Below are positions 40,649 through 51,618 of a stretch of DNA of 64,000 bases, piece by piece. Below the pieces are notes generated by a model. That model made no database searches and was not told where the DNA came from. It saw only the letters and a program-made list of their open reading frames with translations. The translations under genes were made by a program, and so were the position numbers. Location of the stretch: the NCBI GenBank assembly GCA_031257675.1, contig JAIROG010000104.1, forward strand, positions 27,296 to 91,295, given 5' to 3'. This DNA comes from Treponema sp. Lineage in GTDB: Bacteria > Spirochaetota > Spirochaetia > Treponematales > Breznakiellaceae. Positions within the stretch are counted from its first letter, which is position 1; every line of letters begins with the position of its first letter.

Positions 40649-41199
40649 ACTTCCATTATTTCTTTTTCTTTTTCCGCCAGAATCTTATCAATATCTTTGA
40701 TGTAGTTGTCGGTCAATTTTTGCAACTCGTCAGACAACTTTTTTTCTTCATCTTCTGTAACCGCGGAGGCTTTAAGCTGTTTCTTGAGTTCGTCGTTGCC
40801 GTCTCGCCTGATATTGCGTATTGACACGCGGCATTGTTCCGCCTGTGTTTTTGCGACTTTGGCGAGATCTTTTCTCCGCTCTTCGGTAAGGGGCGGAATG
40901 GCGATGCGGACGATCTTGCCGTCACTGCTGGGATTCAAAGACAACTCAGACGAACGGATGGCCTTCTCAATCTCGCCGATCAACGTCTTATCCCACGGAC
41001 TTATGACCACAAGCCGGGCTTCCGGCGCCGATATGGCGGCCAGTTGATTGATAGGCTGCTTGTCGCCGTAGGCGTCGACCCGTATTTTGTCGAACAAGGC
41101 GGCGGACGCCCGTCCAGTCCGAATGGCGGCAAACCCGTCTTTAAGGGACGCGATGGTCCTTTTCATTTTGTCTTCCGCGTCCACTATCACTGAATTCAT
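40645..41199 (-). CDS. frr: Ribosome recycling factor
   Basis: MNSVIVDAEDKMKRTIASLKDGFAAIRTGRASAALFDKIRVDAYGDKQPINQLAAISAPEARLVVISPWD; ATG at 41199 preferred. Confidence 0.96.
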   Translation of the reverse strand: MNSVIVDAEDKMKRTIASLKDGFAAIRTGRASAALFDKIRVDAYGDKQPINQLAAISAPEARLVVISPWDKTLIGEIEKAIRSSELSLNPSSDGKIVRIAIPPLTEERRKDLAKVAKTQAEQCRVSIRNIRRDGNDELKKQLKASAVTEDEEKKLSDELQKLTDNYIKDIDKILAEKEKEIMEV

Positions 41200-41327
41200 A
41201 GACACCTCTTCTTTAAGCAACGCAAGGACATAGCGGCGGGCGCCGCAACAAGCGACGCGCGACGCCGGAAATTGCAACTTGCATGAACCGGACTCAACCG
41301 TTTCACTGCGTTCCCGCTCCCCACGCT

Positions 41328-42179
41328 TTACTCCTGACCTACTTTGAAATACACGTATTCCGCTATGCAAACCTTCGCTCCAGTCTGTTTGCCGAAATTG
41401 TCAAGCGCCTGCGCCACCGTGATCTTTTCATCCTTGATGTAGCCCTGATCCAACATGCAGATGGATTTAAGGTACTTGTTGAGCTTGCCTTTTAGGATGC
41501 CCTGCTTCTGTCGCTCGCTCTTTCCTTTGAGTCCCTCGTCCGCGTCTATCTGTTTGCGGAAGATTTCTTCCTGTTCCGTAACAAACGCCGGGTCGAGTTC
41601 CGCCTGATCAATCACCACAGGCGTGAAAGCCGCGATGTGCATGGCAAGACTATAGGCGAAGTTTTCCGCGTCAGCAGACTCGAAGGCGCCGCTCTTGTCC
41701 GCAGACAGCTTCACCACAATGCCGATGGCGCCATCTCCGTGGATGTACTGCGTGAGGCGCTCGTTGTCAGCGGCCACAACCCGTTTAAGGCGTTTAAGCG
41801 CCAAGTTCTCGCGTATTTTGGTGGCAAGGTCTGTTACCAGAGCGTCCAATTCCCCGGTGGGAGCGTCTATATCCTGCTCAAGAGCCTTGTCCGCAATAAC
41901 ACCGCCAAGCTCAATAAATTCGGGATTGCGGGCGACAAAATCGGTTTCAGAGGCAATTTCCACGAGAACCGCCTTTTTATCCTTTATTTTTACAAAAATC
42001 TTGCCTTCGTTGGTCGCCCGTTCCGCGCGTTTTTCAACCGCCGCAAGCCCCTTCTCTTTAAGGAGCTTCTCAGCCGCGCCAAAATCGCCATTCGTCTCTT
42101 CCAGAGCTTTCTTACACTCCATTGGTCCGGCTCCGGTCTTCTCTCGAAGCTTCTTCACTTCCGTTGCGCTTATCGCCAT
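41328..42179 (-). CDS. tsf: Elongation factor Ts
   Basis: MAISATEVKKLREKTGAGPMECKKALEETNGDFGAAEKLLKEKGL. Confidence 0.97.
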   Translation of the reverse strand: MAISATEVKKLREKTGAGPMECKKALEETNGDFGAAEKLLKEKGLAAVEKRAERATNEGKIFVKIKDKKAVLVEIASETDFVARNPEFIELGGVIADKALEQDIDAPTGELDALVTDLATKIRENLALKRLKRVVAADNERLTQYIHGDGAIGIVVKLSADKSGAFESADAENFAYSLAMHIAAFTPVVIDQAELDPAFVTEQEEIFRKQIDADEGLKGKSERQKQGILKGKLNKYLKSICMLDQGYIKDEKITVAQALDNFGKQTGAKVCIAEYVYFKVGQE

Positions 42180-43064
42180 TTAATTGTCTCCTTCATATAT
42201 TTTATCCTCATCAACGAGAAGCTCATCATCGTCTCCATCGGCATCGCCGCTCTTTACTGGAGCGGCGGCGCCGGATTTATAGGCGTCAATATCAACCTCG
42301 GCGTCCTCTTCTTTGAGGGAAGCGTCGGTTAAAATATCTTCCATGGCTTCGCCGCCGGCTTCTTCCAATATGCGCAACCCCACTTCGTTATCGGTCTCTA
42401 TCACCGCGTTCGCTATGATCTGGGTGAACAGCGTGATGGCGCGAATCGCATCGTCATTGCCGGGAATGGGGTAATCAATGCCTTCCGGGTTGCAATTCGT
42501 ATCGACCACCGCCACAATGGGAATGCCCATGCGCTGCGCTTCGGCGACCGCAATGGCTTCTTTCTTTGTGTCGATGATGAACAGAATGCCGGGCAACTCC
42601 TTCATTTCCTTGATGCCGCCCAAGTTCTTCTGGAGTTTCTCGCGCTCCTTGCTTAAAGCCGCTATTTCTTTTTTGGTAAGATTCTCAAAAGTGCCGTCAA
42701 CTTCCATCTTTTCGAGTTTCTTTAGACGGCGCAATGATTCTTTAATGGTGAAAAAATTGGTGAGCATACCGCCCAGCCACCGGTTGTTCACATAGAACAT
42801 GCCGCACCGCTCGGCTTCTTTCTGGATCGCCTGTTCAGCCTGTTTCTTGGTGCCGACAAACAACACGGTCTTGCCGGATTTGATGATCTTCCTGACCGCT
42901 TCATAGGCGTCTTTGATCGCTTGAATGGTCTTCTGGAGATCAATGATGTGAATCCCGTTTCGTTCCGCAAAAATGTACTTCTTCATACGCGGATCCCAAC
43001 GCCTCACTTGATGACCGAAATGCACTCCGGACTCAAGCAAACTTTTCATGGTAACTACTGCCAC
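42180..43064 (-). CDS. rpsB: 30S ribosomal protein S2
   Basis: [44 protein letters not shown]...[21 protein letters not shown]. Confidence 0.97.
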   Translation of the reverse strand: MAVVTMKSLLESGVHFGHQVRRWDPRMKKYIFAERNGIHIIDLQKTIQAIKDAYEAVRKIIKSGKTVLFVGTKKQAEQAIQKEAERCGMFYVNNRWLGGMLTNFFTIKESLRRLKKLEKMEVDGTFENLTKKEIAALSKEREKLQKNLGGIKEMKELPGILFIIDTKKEAIAVAEAQRMGIPIVAVVDTNCNPEGIDYPIPGNDDAIRAITLFTQIIANAVIETDNEVGLRILEEAGGEAMEDILTDASLKEEDAEVDIDAYKSGAAAPVKSGDADGDDDELLVDEDKIYEGDN

Positions 43065-43205
43065 AAAATCCTCCTAACATCTTTTACAAAAGGTCGTCTC
43101 ATCGCGCCCTTTTTCCTACCCTGTATCTCACCGTACGGTGGAAACTATGCGGATATACCTGCAACCGGCTCAAAACGCGCCTTTTGGACAGCCGTTTTGA
43201 AGCGG

Positions 43206-43347
43206 GAGCCTTCCCCAAAACGCGAACTATGTTCGGGTTAGTTTTGAGAAAGGCTTTCGAAAAAGCGGTCAAAAGCCCGTTTTTCTTTTAAATCTAAAGT
43301 CGCTTTCCCAAAAACTGTCACTCTGCGCGTTTTGGGAAAGCCTCGCA
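43206..43347. repeat. Dispersed repeat family, copy A
   Basis: Shares gagcct-ttcc-caaaa-gcgaac start and actg(t/c)c(a/g)ctctgcgcgttttg(g/a)ga(a/g)(a/g)gc end with 46931-47060; internal IR GCTTTCCCAAAA/TTTTGGGAAAGC. Confidence 0.6.
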
Positions 43348-43584
43348 GATTTATAATATACCTATCAATAGAAAAAAACAAGGGGGGAATCTTGCTCATG
43401 GGGCGGTCTGAAATTCGTCTTGTGCGCGGCGGTTTTTTGCCATCGCTTGAAAGATGCGGGTTTTTATTCGTGAAGAGACATACCGTCCTGAATGGACCCG
43501 GCGGCGCATGGCGGTTGCCATGCGCTTTCAAACTTTATAAAGCGAATTGTTGTAGAAAAGAGCCGCATATTCTTATAAAATAAC

Positions 43585-43624
43585 GGACTTGTCCAACAAT
43601 CCGGTTGGTTGTTGAACAAGTCTA
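43585..43624. repeat. Dispersed palindromic repeat (ggacttgtccaacaa...ttgttgaacaagtc)
   Basis: Near-identical inverted copy at 57676-57715. Confidence 0.75.
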
Positions 43625-44128
43625 ATAAACCCGTTTCAAAACGTATGGAACAGCCTTGCGTAAGAGCGGCCGCAGTCAAAAGAAGGGGATTAACGATATG
43701 GCGCGAACAGCGGATTTAAGCGGATTGTTGTCTTCTAAATATGCGGCGGCATGCATCCGGCGTTTATCCCCCGCCCGCCGCACGGTGTATTAGCATATAA
43801 CCGGAGACGCTTTGGCGGATGTTTCGTCTCCGCAACCCCCAACCTCGCGTGACGCCGCAAACAAGAGATGGCGGAAATTCAATCCGGCGGCGGACGTGAT
43901 GGGAACACCGTTGCCGTCCGCGAGAACCCCGCCGCCTATCTGAGGGAGGATCACCGGGACAGATCCGGCCCGGCGGCGGAACATCGGCTGGGAAAGGCTA
44001 CGCCGTACATTTCAGCCTGTCCGCATACATCGACAGCGACTTTAGCGGCAATATTCCGGCTGCGACGGATGGAACAACAACCGGCGACTGGACAACGGTG
44101 AAATACACGCCCGCAATAACGGCGCGCG

Positions 44129-44155
44129 CCGCCCTCTTACGAGGGCGGTTTTTTT
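44129..44155 (+). terminator. Rho-independent terminator (plus strand)
   Basis: CCGCCCTC TTAC GAGGGCGG followed by TTTTTTT. Confidence 0.8.
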
Positions 44156-45876
44156 GACGTGCAGACAGCCAGAAGCGGCTCATAAAAACGCAACGCCAGA
44201 TCGCCCGTTTTGTTTGTCATCGCCTGGATGATGCGGTTTTTGTACTCGTGAAAGGACGGGCGATCCTCCACGAGGATTTTCGCGGAAAACGCGCCGTTGT
44301 TCAAAACAAGGATTTCATCAGAGATTTCAAGAAGCTCGTCAATGTCCGTGGAAAAAAGCAGAACGGCGTTATGCCCCACGTTACGCCGCGCAACGGAGCG
44401 CACCTTATCCGCGAGCAGTTTCCGCGCCTGCGCATCCAACCCCCAGCCCGGTTCGGACAAGATGAGCAGGCTTCCCCTTGTCGAATCTGGAGGCGCCGGA
44501 TGCGGAGAAGCCTTTGCCAAAGCGTCCAATTCGGCAAGCTCGCGCTCCAAAAGCAGCTTCTGCAATTGACCGCCCGAAAAAGACGAGGCCGCTTCCCGCG
44601 TTGAACGGCTGCAACCGGCTCTCGCCATGATCGTTTGCGCCCATGCGTCAAGAAACGGAGTGTCGAGAAAAAAAGAACGGCCTGGCTGCCTGCGGTGGGC
44701 GTGAACAACAAGATTATCCCACATAGAAAGATCCATCGCAAGACAGGCGTTTGTACGGTCGGCGTTCAGATACGCCATGCCCGCGTTGCGGAACAGCGCC
44801 GGCGTATCGCCATCCGGCGTCCCGCCGCCTTTCTTTGAAGACAACCTCGTATTATTGAGGATGATGTCTCCCGACGTAACGGGAAGCAGCCCCGCAAGCG
44901 CCAGTTCCAGCGTCTCAAGTCCGCTGTCTCTGACGCCCGCTATGCCGGTGATGCTGTCGGAGCGAATCTCCATGTCAATGTTGCGGACAAACGGTTTGTC
45001 CGGCGCTTCCACCGCAAGGTTCTTGACGGAAAGAATCACGCGTCGCCCGATCCGCGCCGTTTTTGAGGAAGGAGAAGTTTCGTACACGGGTTGTTCGGCG
45101 GCATCGGGCGACGCGCCGGCAGGAGCCGGTTCCCCAAACATAAGGGCGTTGAGCGTTTTCACATCGGCGTTTTTCGCCTCCAGCGCCGCGACTGCTTTTC
45201 CGGCGCGGAGAACCGTTATTCTGTCGGCAAACGAGAGAACTTCATCCAGTTTGTGGGAAATAATGATCAGGGAAAAGCCGCGCCGCTTCAACCTGTCAAA
45301 GAGAGTGAAAAGCCGCGCCGCTTCGGACTGGGAGACGACGGCGGTCACTTCATCGAAAATGAGAATGCGGCATTTCCTGAGAAGCGCGTTGACGATTGCC
45401 GCAAACTGCCGCTGGCAAACGGACAGCCCGCCCGCCCGCCTGTCAAAGGGGAGATCGAAACCCCATTGGGCGCACAGATTACGCGCTTGCGCCCGTTGCA
45501 ACGCAGGGTGGACAAAAAAACCATTCTCCGCGCCCAACGCGCAGTTTTCCCAAACCGTGAGATTGGGAACAAGGGACGGGTGTTGCCGCACCATGCCGAT
45601 GCCATTGTTGAGGGCGTCTTTCGGGGATTTGAAACGGCGCTCCACACTGTTTATAACGATACGCCCGCTTGAAGGGGGCAGACTGCCGGCGAGGATGTGC
45701 ATAAGCGTTGACTTGCCCGCCCCATTCTCGCCTACAAGCGCGTGGATTTCACCTTCACGAAGGTCAAAATCCGCGTTGTCAAGCGCGTGAACTTCATTTG
45801 CCGGGAATCGTTTGGTTATATGAACAAGTTGTACCACCGGCAACGATCTTTCAGGAGATCGCCGTCTCAAGCGCAA
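44137..45876 (-). CDS. Nucleoside/simple-sugar ABC transporter ATPase (two ABC domains)
   Basis: [57 protein letters not shown]; second domain [20 protein letters not shown]; partly overlaps deoD. Confidence 0.88.
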   Translation of the reverse strand: MRLRRRSPERSLPVVQLVHITKRFPANEVHALDNADFDLREGEIHALVGENGAGKSTLMHILAGSLPPSSGRIVINSVERRFKSPKDALNNGIGMVRQHPSLVPNLTVWENCALGAENGFFVHPALQRAQARNLCAQWGFDLPFDRRAGGLSVCQRQFAAIVNALLRKCRILIFDEVTAVVSQSEAARLFTLFDRLKRRGFSLIIISHKLDEVLSFADRITVLRAGKAVAALEAKNADVKTLNALMFGEPAPAGASPDAAEQPVYETSPSSKTARIGRRVILSVKNLAVEAPDKPFVRNIDMEIRSDSITGIAGVRDSGLETLELALAGLLPVTSGDIILNNTRLSSKKGGGTPDGDTPALFRNAGMAYLNADRTNACLAMDLSMWDNLVVHAHRRQPGRSFFLDTPFLDAWAQTIMARAGCSRSTREAASSFSGGQLQKLLLERELAELDALAKASPHPAPPDSTRGSLLILSEPGWGLDAQARKLLADKVRSVARRNVGHNAVLLFSTDIDELLEISDEILVLNNGAFSAKILVEDRPSFHEYKNRIIQAMTNKTGDLALRFYEPLLAVCTSKKPPS

Positions 45877-46555
45877 TCTCCACCATTTGGGTCAATGTCT
45901 GCTGCCGCTCTTCGGCGGTCGTCGTTTCTCCTGTGATGATGTGATCGGAAATGGTGAGCAAGGCGACGGCTTGCCGCCTGTATTTCGCCGCCAAGGTGTA
46001 GAGTTCAGCCGTTTCCATTTCAAGCGCGAGGCAGCCGAATTTCGCCCACAGTTTCCAGTCATCCGGGCTTTCGGTGTAGAACATATCCGAAGAAACAACG
46101 GATCCCGTCTTTACCTCCCACCCTTTAGCCGCCGCAATGTCATAGGCTTTTTTTAGCAGAGGGAAAGACGCCGCCGGAGCGAAGCTCCGTCCTCCGAAGC
46201 GGATGCTATTTGCGCCAGAATCGGTTGACGCGGCGGTCGCAATGACCACATCGCGCACGTTCAGGTCGTCCTGAATGGAACCGGCGGTGCCGATACGGAT
46301 GGCTTTCTGTACGTTGTACTCGCGGAACAACTCGTTTACATAAATGGAAATTGAGGGGATGCCCATGCCCGTCCCCTGCACCGATACGGGTTTGCCTTTG
46401 TAGGCGCCGGTGTAGCCGAATATATTGCGCACCGCCGTATATTGGCGGGCGTTTTCAAGAAATGTCTCCGCTATGAATTTTGCGCGCAATGGATCCCCGG
46501 ACAAAAGAATCGACTGGGCGATTTCACCCGGATTCGCCGCGATATGAGTTGACAT
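45851..46555 (-). CDS. deoD: Purine-nucleoside phosphorylase (DeoD type)
   Basis: [76 protein letters not shown]. Confidence 0.95.
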   Translation of the reverse strand: MSTHIAANPGEIAQSILLSGDPLRAKFIAETFLENARQYTAVRNIFGYTGAYKGKPVSVQGTGMGIPSISIYVNELFREYNVQKAIRIGTAGSIQDDLNVRDVVIATAASTDSGANSIRFGGRSFAPAASFPLLKKAYDIAAAKGWEVKTGSVVSSDMFYTESPDDWKLWAKFGCLALEMETAELYTLAAKYRRQAVALLTISDHIITGETTTAEERQQTLTQMVEIALETAIS

Positions 46556-46695
46556 AATTGATTGTTACTCCTTTCGTGAAAAGAATAGCATAGGTGACGG
46601 AGGTATGGGAAGGGGGAGAATTTCGCGCCATAGGGCGGACGCCTTGATCCTTGAAAAACATGGAAAACCGGATGCGCATAAGGCTTGGCATAAAC

Positions 46696-46728
46696 TGGAA
46701 GCCGCTTGGAAGCCGCTTGGAAACCGCT
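46696..46728. repeat. Three tandem 11-nt units (tggaagccgct)
   Basis: tggaagccgct tggaagccgct tggaaaccgct read directly. Confidence 0.8.
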
Positions 46729-46911
46729 TCCCTTGTCTCGAAATCTCAGTACAGTCCATGGAGCATGTATACGGCAAGCGGGGACGCGGATTTGATATGA
46801 CAGCAGCCGCAATATGCTAGCGTTAACGTGAGGCGTCTTCATGATGAGAAGGAAGATTTTTGCCCTCTATCCCTTGATCTTTGTAAGAAAGTCATTATAA
46901 TCCAGTGAGAT

Positions 46912-48669
46912 ATGAAATTAGATGCATGTCAGAGCCTGTTCCAAAATGCGAACTTCTGGTTTGCGAACCAAAGGTTCGATGATACAGGTTTGTGGAACAG
47001 CGATCAAAAGTCCGCTGTTCCACAAACTGCCGCTCTGCGCGTTTTGAGAGGGCTTCGCTCTTTTTTTCTCATATTCTTTTTCGCCTTCTTTCCGGTTTTC
47101 ACATTCGCTTCGCCTTTCACCATGATTTCGGCGGGCGATCCGGCGCTGGAAGACCTGCGATTTTTGGCGATTCAATCGGGAAAAAGTTTGCTGTCTTTGA
47201 CACCGCCGCTTTCACGGGACGAGACGTTGCTCATATTGGAAGACATTGACGCGGACAACCTCTCCCCTGCCGGCGAAGCGGCGTACAATCGTGTAATGGA
47301 AGCGCTCAATCCGAAGCCGCTCTATTCAAGCGGGTTTCTCAGCGTAGACGCCCATATACAAGCCGGCGCGGAAGCGCGGGTACGGACAAACCCCGCTGTC
47401 TCGTGGACGCAAAGCGACAAGGACAGCCCTCCGCTTCTGGCGCTGCCGGCGAGTGTGTACGCCGCGGACAAGGCGCAGTTGTTTATAGCCCCCCTGTTGG
47501 CGCGGTCGAGATCGTATTTCAATGAATCCGGCGCGTACTTTGGATCGAACATTCCGTCTGACGCGGGGCAGATCGACATAAGCATGCCCTTGCGCGCCTT
47601 TTTTGCAACCGGCGGCGCGTGGTGGAATTTTGAAATAGGGAGGGACCGGCTCTCCTATGGACTTGGGCGCAGCGGCAACATGGCTGTTTCAGACACGCCC
47701 GATTATTATGACATGGCGCGGCTTTCGGTGTTTTCACCAGCAATCAAGTACTCGCTCATGGTGAGTCAGATGCCGCTTGCGCTAAATTCAACAATGGCCG
47801 GAGAAGCGCAAGGAGGCGATCTCACTCAAACGACGCAACGGCATCTTTACGCGCATAGGCTTGATATCCGGCTGTTCAAATGGGTGTCTTTGGGTCTTAC
47901 GGAAGGAATCATGGTGGGGAATTCTCCGCTTGAACTGCGTTTTCTCAATCCTTTGGCGATATTCCATTCTTTTGCGGCATGGCGCGATTACGACAGTTGG
48001 GGCGGAGGAGAGCGTTCAGATATGGCGGGATCGCTTTTTTCACTTGACGCAAGCTGGGCTATACTGCCATCTCTTTTAGTGTATGGTCAATATGTACTGA
48101 ACGAATGGTCTACGCCGTACGAGTTTGAACATTGGCCCGATGCGCAGGCGCCCAACGCGACGGGTTTCTTGGCCGGAGTGGAATACACCCGCGATCTTGC
48201 GGGCTGGGGCGCATCTTTTTACGCGGAATATATGTATTCCGACCCCTACCTCTATATCCTTTCCACTCCATTTGGAAGCCACATTTGGATGCGCCGCATC
48301 TCCGACAGCGAGCCGTTGCGGTACAGTTGGATAGGACATCCGGAAGGCAGGGACTCCATGTTGTATATGGCGGGGGCGAGGCTTTCAAAAGGGACCATCG
48401 GGTTTTCTCTGAACGCCGCGTTTGTCCAGAAAGGAGAGCATACGCTTCTGTGGGACTGGACCATGGGAAAAGACTCCAACGCTGAGAAAACGCCAAGCGG
48501 CATACCGGAAAACAAACTGACCCTTGTGGCTGGGTCAGACTGGAAGCCGCTCGCGTGGCTTGAGCTTTCAGCCCAAGCGGGCGGGAGCGTTATTTTCAAT
48601 CATGGGCATACATCCGGCGCGCTGGAATACGGATTTGACGCGATGATAAGCGTGAAGTGCATATATTAA
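46912..48669 (+). CDS. Outer-membrane beta-barrel protein (capsule-assembly/Wzi-like)
   Basis: Signal peptide LRSFFLIFFFAFFPVFTFA; GGAWWNFEIGRDRLSYGLGRSGNMAVSDTPDYYDMARLSVFSPAIKYSLM, terminal aromatic-rich strand; similar in layout to the next gene. True start probably downstream of 47040. Confidence 0.7.
   Translation: MKLDACQSLFQNANFWFANQRFDDTGLWNSDQKSAVPQTAALRVLRGLRSFFLIFFFAFFPVFTFASPFTMISAGDPALEDLRFLAIQSGKSLLSLTPPLSRDETLLILEDIDADNLSPAGEAAYNRVMEALNPKPLYSSGFLSVDAHIQAGAEARVRTNPAVSWTQSDKDSPPLLALPASVYAADKAQLFIAPLLARSRSYFNESGAYFGSNIPSDAGQIDISMPLRAFFATGGAWWNFEIGRDRLSYGLGRSGNMAVSDTPDYYDMARLSVFSPAIKYSLMVSQMPLALNSTMAGEAQGGDLTQTTQRHLYAHRLDIRLFKWVSLGLTEGIMVGNSPLELRFLNPLAIFHSFAAWRDYDSWGGGERSDMAGSLFSLDASWAILPSLLVYGQYVLNEWSTPYEFEHWPDAQAPNATGFLAGVEYTRDLAGWGASFYAEYMYSDPYLYILSTPFGSHIWMRRISDSEPLRYSWIGHPEGRDSMLYMAGARLSKGTIGFSLNAAFVQKGEHTLLWDWTMGKDSNAEKTPSGIPENKLTLVAGSDWKPLAWLELSAQAGGSVIFNHGHTSGALEYGFDAMISVKCIY
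46931..47060. repeat. Dispersed repeat family, copy B, with 15-bp hairpin
   Basis: GTTTGTGGAACAGCG/CGCTGTTCCACAAAC perfect arms at 46988-47027; shares flanks with 43206-43347. Confidence 0.65.
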
Positions 48670-48682
48670 AGGAGAGTGTTTT

Positions 48683-50296
48683 ATGAAACGGTTCTGGATT
48701 GCCGTCGTTTTTTTCGCCTTGGCTTTCACGCATGGAGCGCGGCTTGAGGCGCAGATCATTCATGATCCGAATGACAGAATCTACAGGGATATTGACCGGT
48801 GGGCGGCGACTGGATACATAACGCAGTCCCTGCCGCTGATCCGTCCCTATCCCCTACAGCTTTTTGACGAATTGTTAGACGATGTGATTGAGCGGGGCGG
48901 CGTTGAGGATCGGGAAAAAGCCGCGGCGTATAAGGCGGAGCTTGGCCCCGCGTCCCGGTTCCTGCATGCGGGCGTTCAGGCTGAGGCTGTTGGTCAAGAC
49001 GACGATATCAGCATGGTGTTTGCGCCGGCTATTGACGGCTCTTTTTGGCTTATGGATTGGATTACCGCCAGCTACTTTTTCGCCTTCTATGGTTCGGATA
49101 GAAAGCCCGGCGAAGAATTGCGCGTACCCGGAACGTATTCCCCATTTCCGGATCTCATTCTCGATAATGTAAATGCGGGGAATATCTGGTTTTATCCTGA
49201 TTGGACGTCAGCCACGGCTTTTGGAAGCGGCAACTTTTATTTTCAGGCTGGCGTAAACCGCACCGCAATAGGACCATTTTATGAAAATAGTACGGTGGTC
49301 GGACCCCAAGCCGGACGCGCCGGACATTTCAGCCTCAATTACCGGCGCTCCAAAGGATCTTTTGAAATGTTGCTTATGACGCTCGCCGCTTCCGATGATT
49401 TTGGAAAGGGCAGATTCCCCAACAAGTATCTTATATTTCATTCGATTAATTTCAACCCGCTGCCTAATCTTGAATTCGGATTGCAGGAATCCGTGATATG
49501 GGGCGGGCGTATGGAATATCTGTACCTTGTCCCCTTCGCCGCGTTGTTTACATCGCAAGCCCTCAGCGATTTTGGCGACAATTCTTTCATTGGTTTTCAC
49601 ATGCGATGGGACATACCCGGCAACATCCAGATGCTTGGACAAGTGTATGTGGACGATTTTCACATGAACGACTTTATGAGGTTTAAGTGGAACACCAAGT
49701 ACAAGTTTTCAGGTCAACTGGGGCTTACATGGGCGCCGCCGGAAGGTCCGCTTGCGTCGCTCCATGCGGATTATACCATCATCTTCCCGTACATGTATTC
49801 GCATTGGAATGTACCGGAGGAAAGCCGTTATAAGAGCGGGACGCCGAATTACCTCATCTATTCACAAGGAGGAAGAAATCTAGGATCCGATCTTGACCCG
49901 AATTCGCACCGAATATCGATGAAGAGTTCGTGGCGAACGATCCGCAACCTTGATCTTTCCGCGTCGCTCTATTTCACCCAACACGGGAACGCTTCCGACA
50001 ATGTTCCTTCCGGTGACTGGGAAAACGACAATGGACGGCATGACGGTTCCATCTATGACGATGGTTTCACCAAAGACGGCAACAATTACAGTGTGATCCG
50101 CTTTCTAACCCAGAATACTCTTGACACGCGCCTTGCCGCAGGACTAGAGGTGGCGTGGAGACTGCCGTTCTTGTCGTTTGGGGAATTCTCTCTGTTTGCG
50201 AATTATGTGTTTGAATATGGCTGGAACAGGGATTTAGTGAGAGACAACAATGGCATTGTCAACTACTGGAGTGTAGGCGGTTCGTGGCGGTGGTGA
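48683..50296 (+). CDS. Outer-membrane beta-barrel protein (paralog of preceding gene)
   Basis: MKRFWIAVVFFALAFTHGARLEAQIIHDPNDRIYRDIDRWAATGYITQSLPLIRPYPLQL...NLEFGLQESVIWGGRMEYLYLVPFAALF...VNYWSVGGSWRW ending in an aromatic residue. Confidence 0.75.
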   Translation: MKRFWIAVVFFALAFTHGARLEAQIIHDPNDRIYRDIDRWAATGYITQSLPLIRPYPLQLFDELLDDVIERGGVEDREKAAAYKAELGPASRFLHAGVQAEAVGQDDDISMVFAPAIDGSFWLMDWITASYFFAFYGSDRKPGEELRVPGTYSPFPDLILDNVNAGNIWFYPDWTSATAFGSGNFYFQAGVNRTAIGPFYENSTVVGPQAGRAGHFSLNYRRSKGSFEMLLMTLAASDDFGKGRFPNKYLIFHSINFNPLPNLEFGLQESVIWGGRMEYLYLVPFAALFTSQALSDFGDNSFIGFHMRWDIPGNIQMLGQVYVDDFHMNDFMRFKWNTKYKFSGQLGLTWAPPEGPLASLHADYTIIFPYMYSHWNVPEESRYKSGTPNYLIYSQGGRNLGSDLDPNSHRISMKSSWRTIRNLDLSASLYFTQHGNASDNVPSGDWENDNGRHDGSIYDDGFTKDGNNYSVIRFLTQNTLDTRLAAGLEVAWRLPFLSFGEFSLFANYVFEYGWNRDLVRDNNGIVNYWSVGGSWRW

Positions 50297-50349
50297 TGGC
50301 GGGCGGCTTGTAGCGCCGCCTTACGCGCCTTGCGTCGCTGTAAGATCCG

Positions 50350-51618
50350 CTATAATTTCCGTAGAATTTCCAGCGGTTTTAACGTTCCGGCTCTTTTTGC
50401 GGGCAGATACGAAGCGACCATTGAGCATATCACGGTAAAAACCCCGATAATCAGAATGGCGAGCCAGTCAATGATGATTGGAAAGCGCTCAAGGTAGTAA
50501 TTGGGATCGAGCAGTTTGAAGTGTCCGGCGCTGAATCCGAACATAAAAAAGTTGATGACCGCTTCAAGCGCCTTAATAATATGATTGATGGACAATCCGA
50601 TGCAAAGTCCGGCGGCTATGCCCGCAACCGCCCCGATAAGTCCGGTGATGAACGCGGCCCACACAAAAATCCGGCTGGTGAACGCTGGACTTGCGCCTGC
50701 GGCTTTAAGCGCCGCAATATCTTTCTGCCGCTCAATCGCCAGCATGGACGTTGCGGAAGACACATTGACCGCCGCTATGATTACAATAAGCGCCATGATG
50801 AAAAGAAGTATCTGGCGGGTGGATTCATACGAGCTGTACTGCGCCCTCTGCATCTCTTTCCATGTGTACACCCCGTACCCCGCGCCCAAGCGGGCGTAGA
50901 GAGAGCGGACGCAGGAATCGGCGTCTTTATACGGATCGTTGATTTTAAGCAAAAGGAACGAATTTGAGGCGTTTTGAGCGCCGGCAAATATGCGCTTGCC
51001 CGCGTCATACGTTGTTATGCACCACAGCGCGTCTATTTCACGGTATCCGGCGGAAACAACGGCTTTTACCTTGAAGGGAGTCATGCGCGGTACGCTTCTG
51101 CCGTCATTGGCGACGCGCACGGTCATAAGGCGCACCATGTCTCCCGCCTCCGCGCCGATGGACTTTGCCAAGGACTCGCCCAGGAACACTTCGTTGTCAG
51201 CTTCAAAGCGGGCGTTTCCAGAGACGACTTCCAGATAAGCGGACACGCCTTCGTCTTCCCAAAACCCGCTCTCTAGCGCCCGTATTGAGGCCGCCGCTTT
51301 TCCCTTGCCGCCTACCAACACGCCCATGCCCTGCGATTCCAGCCACGCTCCCCGCACATCTTGGACCGCCACTTTGCCTTTTATCTCTTCCAGGCTTTCG
51401 GCGCCGGCAAAGTCATACACCTGCACATGCCCGGTTCCCAGTTCCAGGTACCTGTCCGTGATGCCGCGGATCATGCCGTCCGCCACGATGAGAGTGACGA
51501 TGATAGGCACAAGGCTTACCGCTATTCCGGCTGCGGCGGTGCGCAAATACCTGCCGCCCTCCTTCGCCCGTCCGAGAAGGTAGCGGATTGCGATGAAGAA
51601 GACGGCGCCGCCGCTCAT
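50350..51618 (-). CDS. ABC transporter permease (LolC/E family)
   Basis: [70 protein letters not shown]-terminal ATSMLAIERQKDIAALKAAGASPAFTSRIFVWAAFITGLIGA. Confidence 0.9.
   Translation of the reverse strand: MSGGAVFFIAIRYLLGRAKEGGRYLRTAAAGIAVSLVPIIVTLIVADGMIRGITDRYLELGTGHVQVYDFAGAESLEEIKGKVAVQDVRGAWLESQGMGVLVGGKGKAAASIRALESGFWEDEGVSAYLEVVSGNARFEADNEVFLGESLAKSIGAEAGDMVRLMTVRVANDGRSVPRMTPFKVKAVVSAGYREIDALWCITTYDAGKRIFAGAQNASNSFLLLKINDPYKDADSCVRSLYARLGAGYGVYTWKEMQRAQYSSYESTRQILLFIMALIVIIAAVNVSSATSMLAIERQKDIAALKAAGASPAFTSRIFVWAAFITGLIGAVAGIAAGLCIGLSINHIIKALEAVINFFMFGFSAGHFKLLDPNYYLERFPIIIDWLAILIIGVFTVICSMVASYLPAKRAGTLKPLEILRKL

Noticed and set aside
43238-43531. 97-aa minus-strand ORF
   Set aside because: Largely translates the dispersed repeat copy A; not a convincing gene.
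44777-45790. 337-aa plus-strand ORF
   Set aside because: Antisense to the ABC ATPase; Ser/Arg-rich composition typical of a shadow frame.
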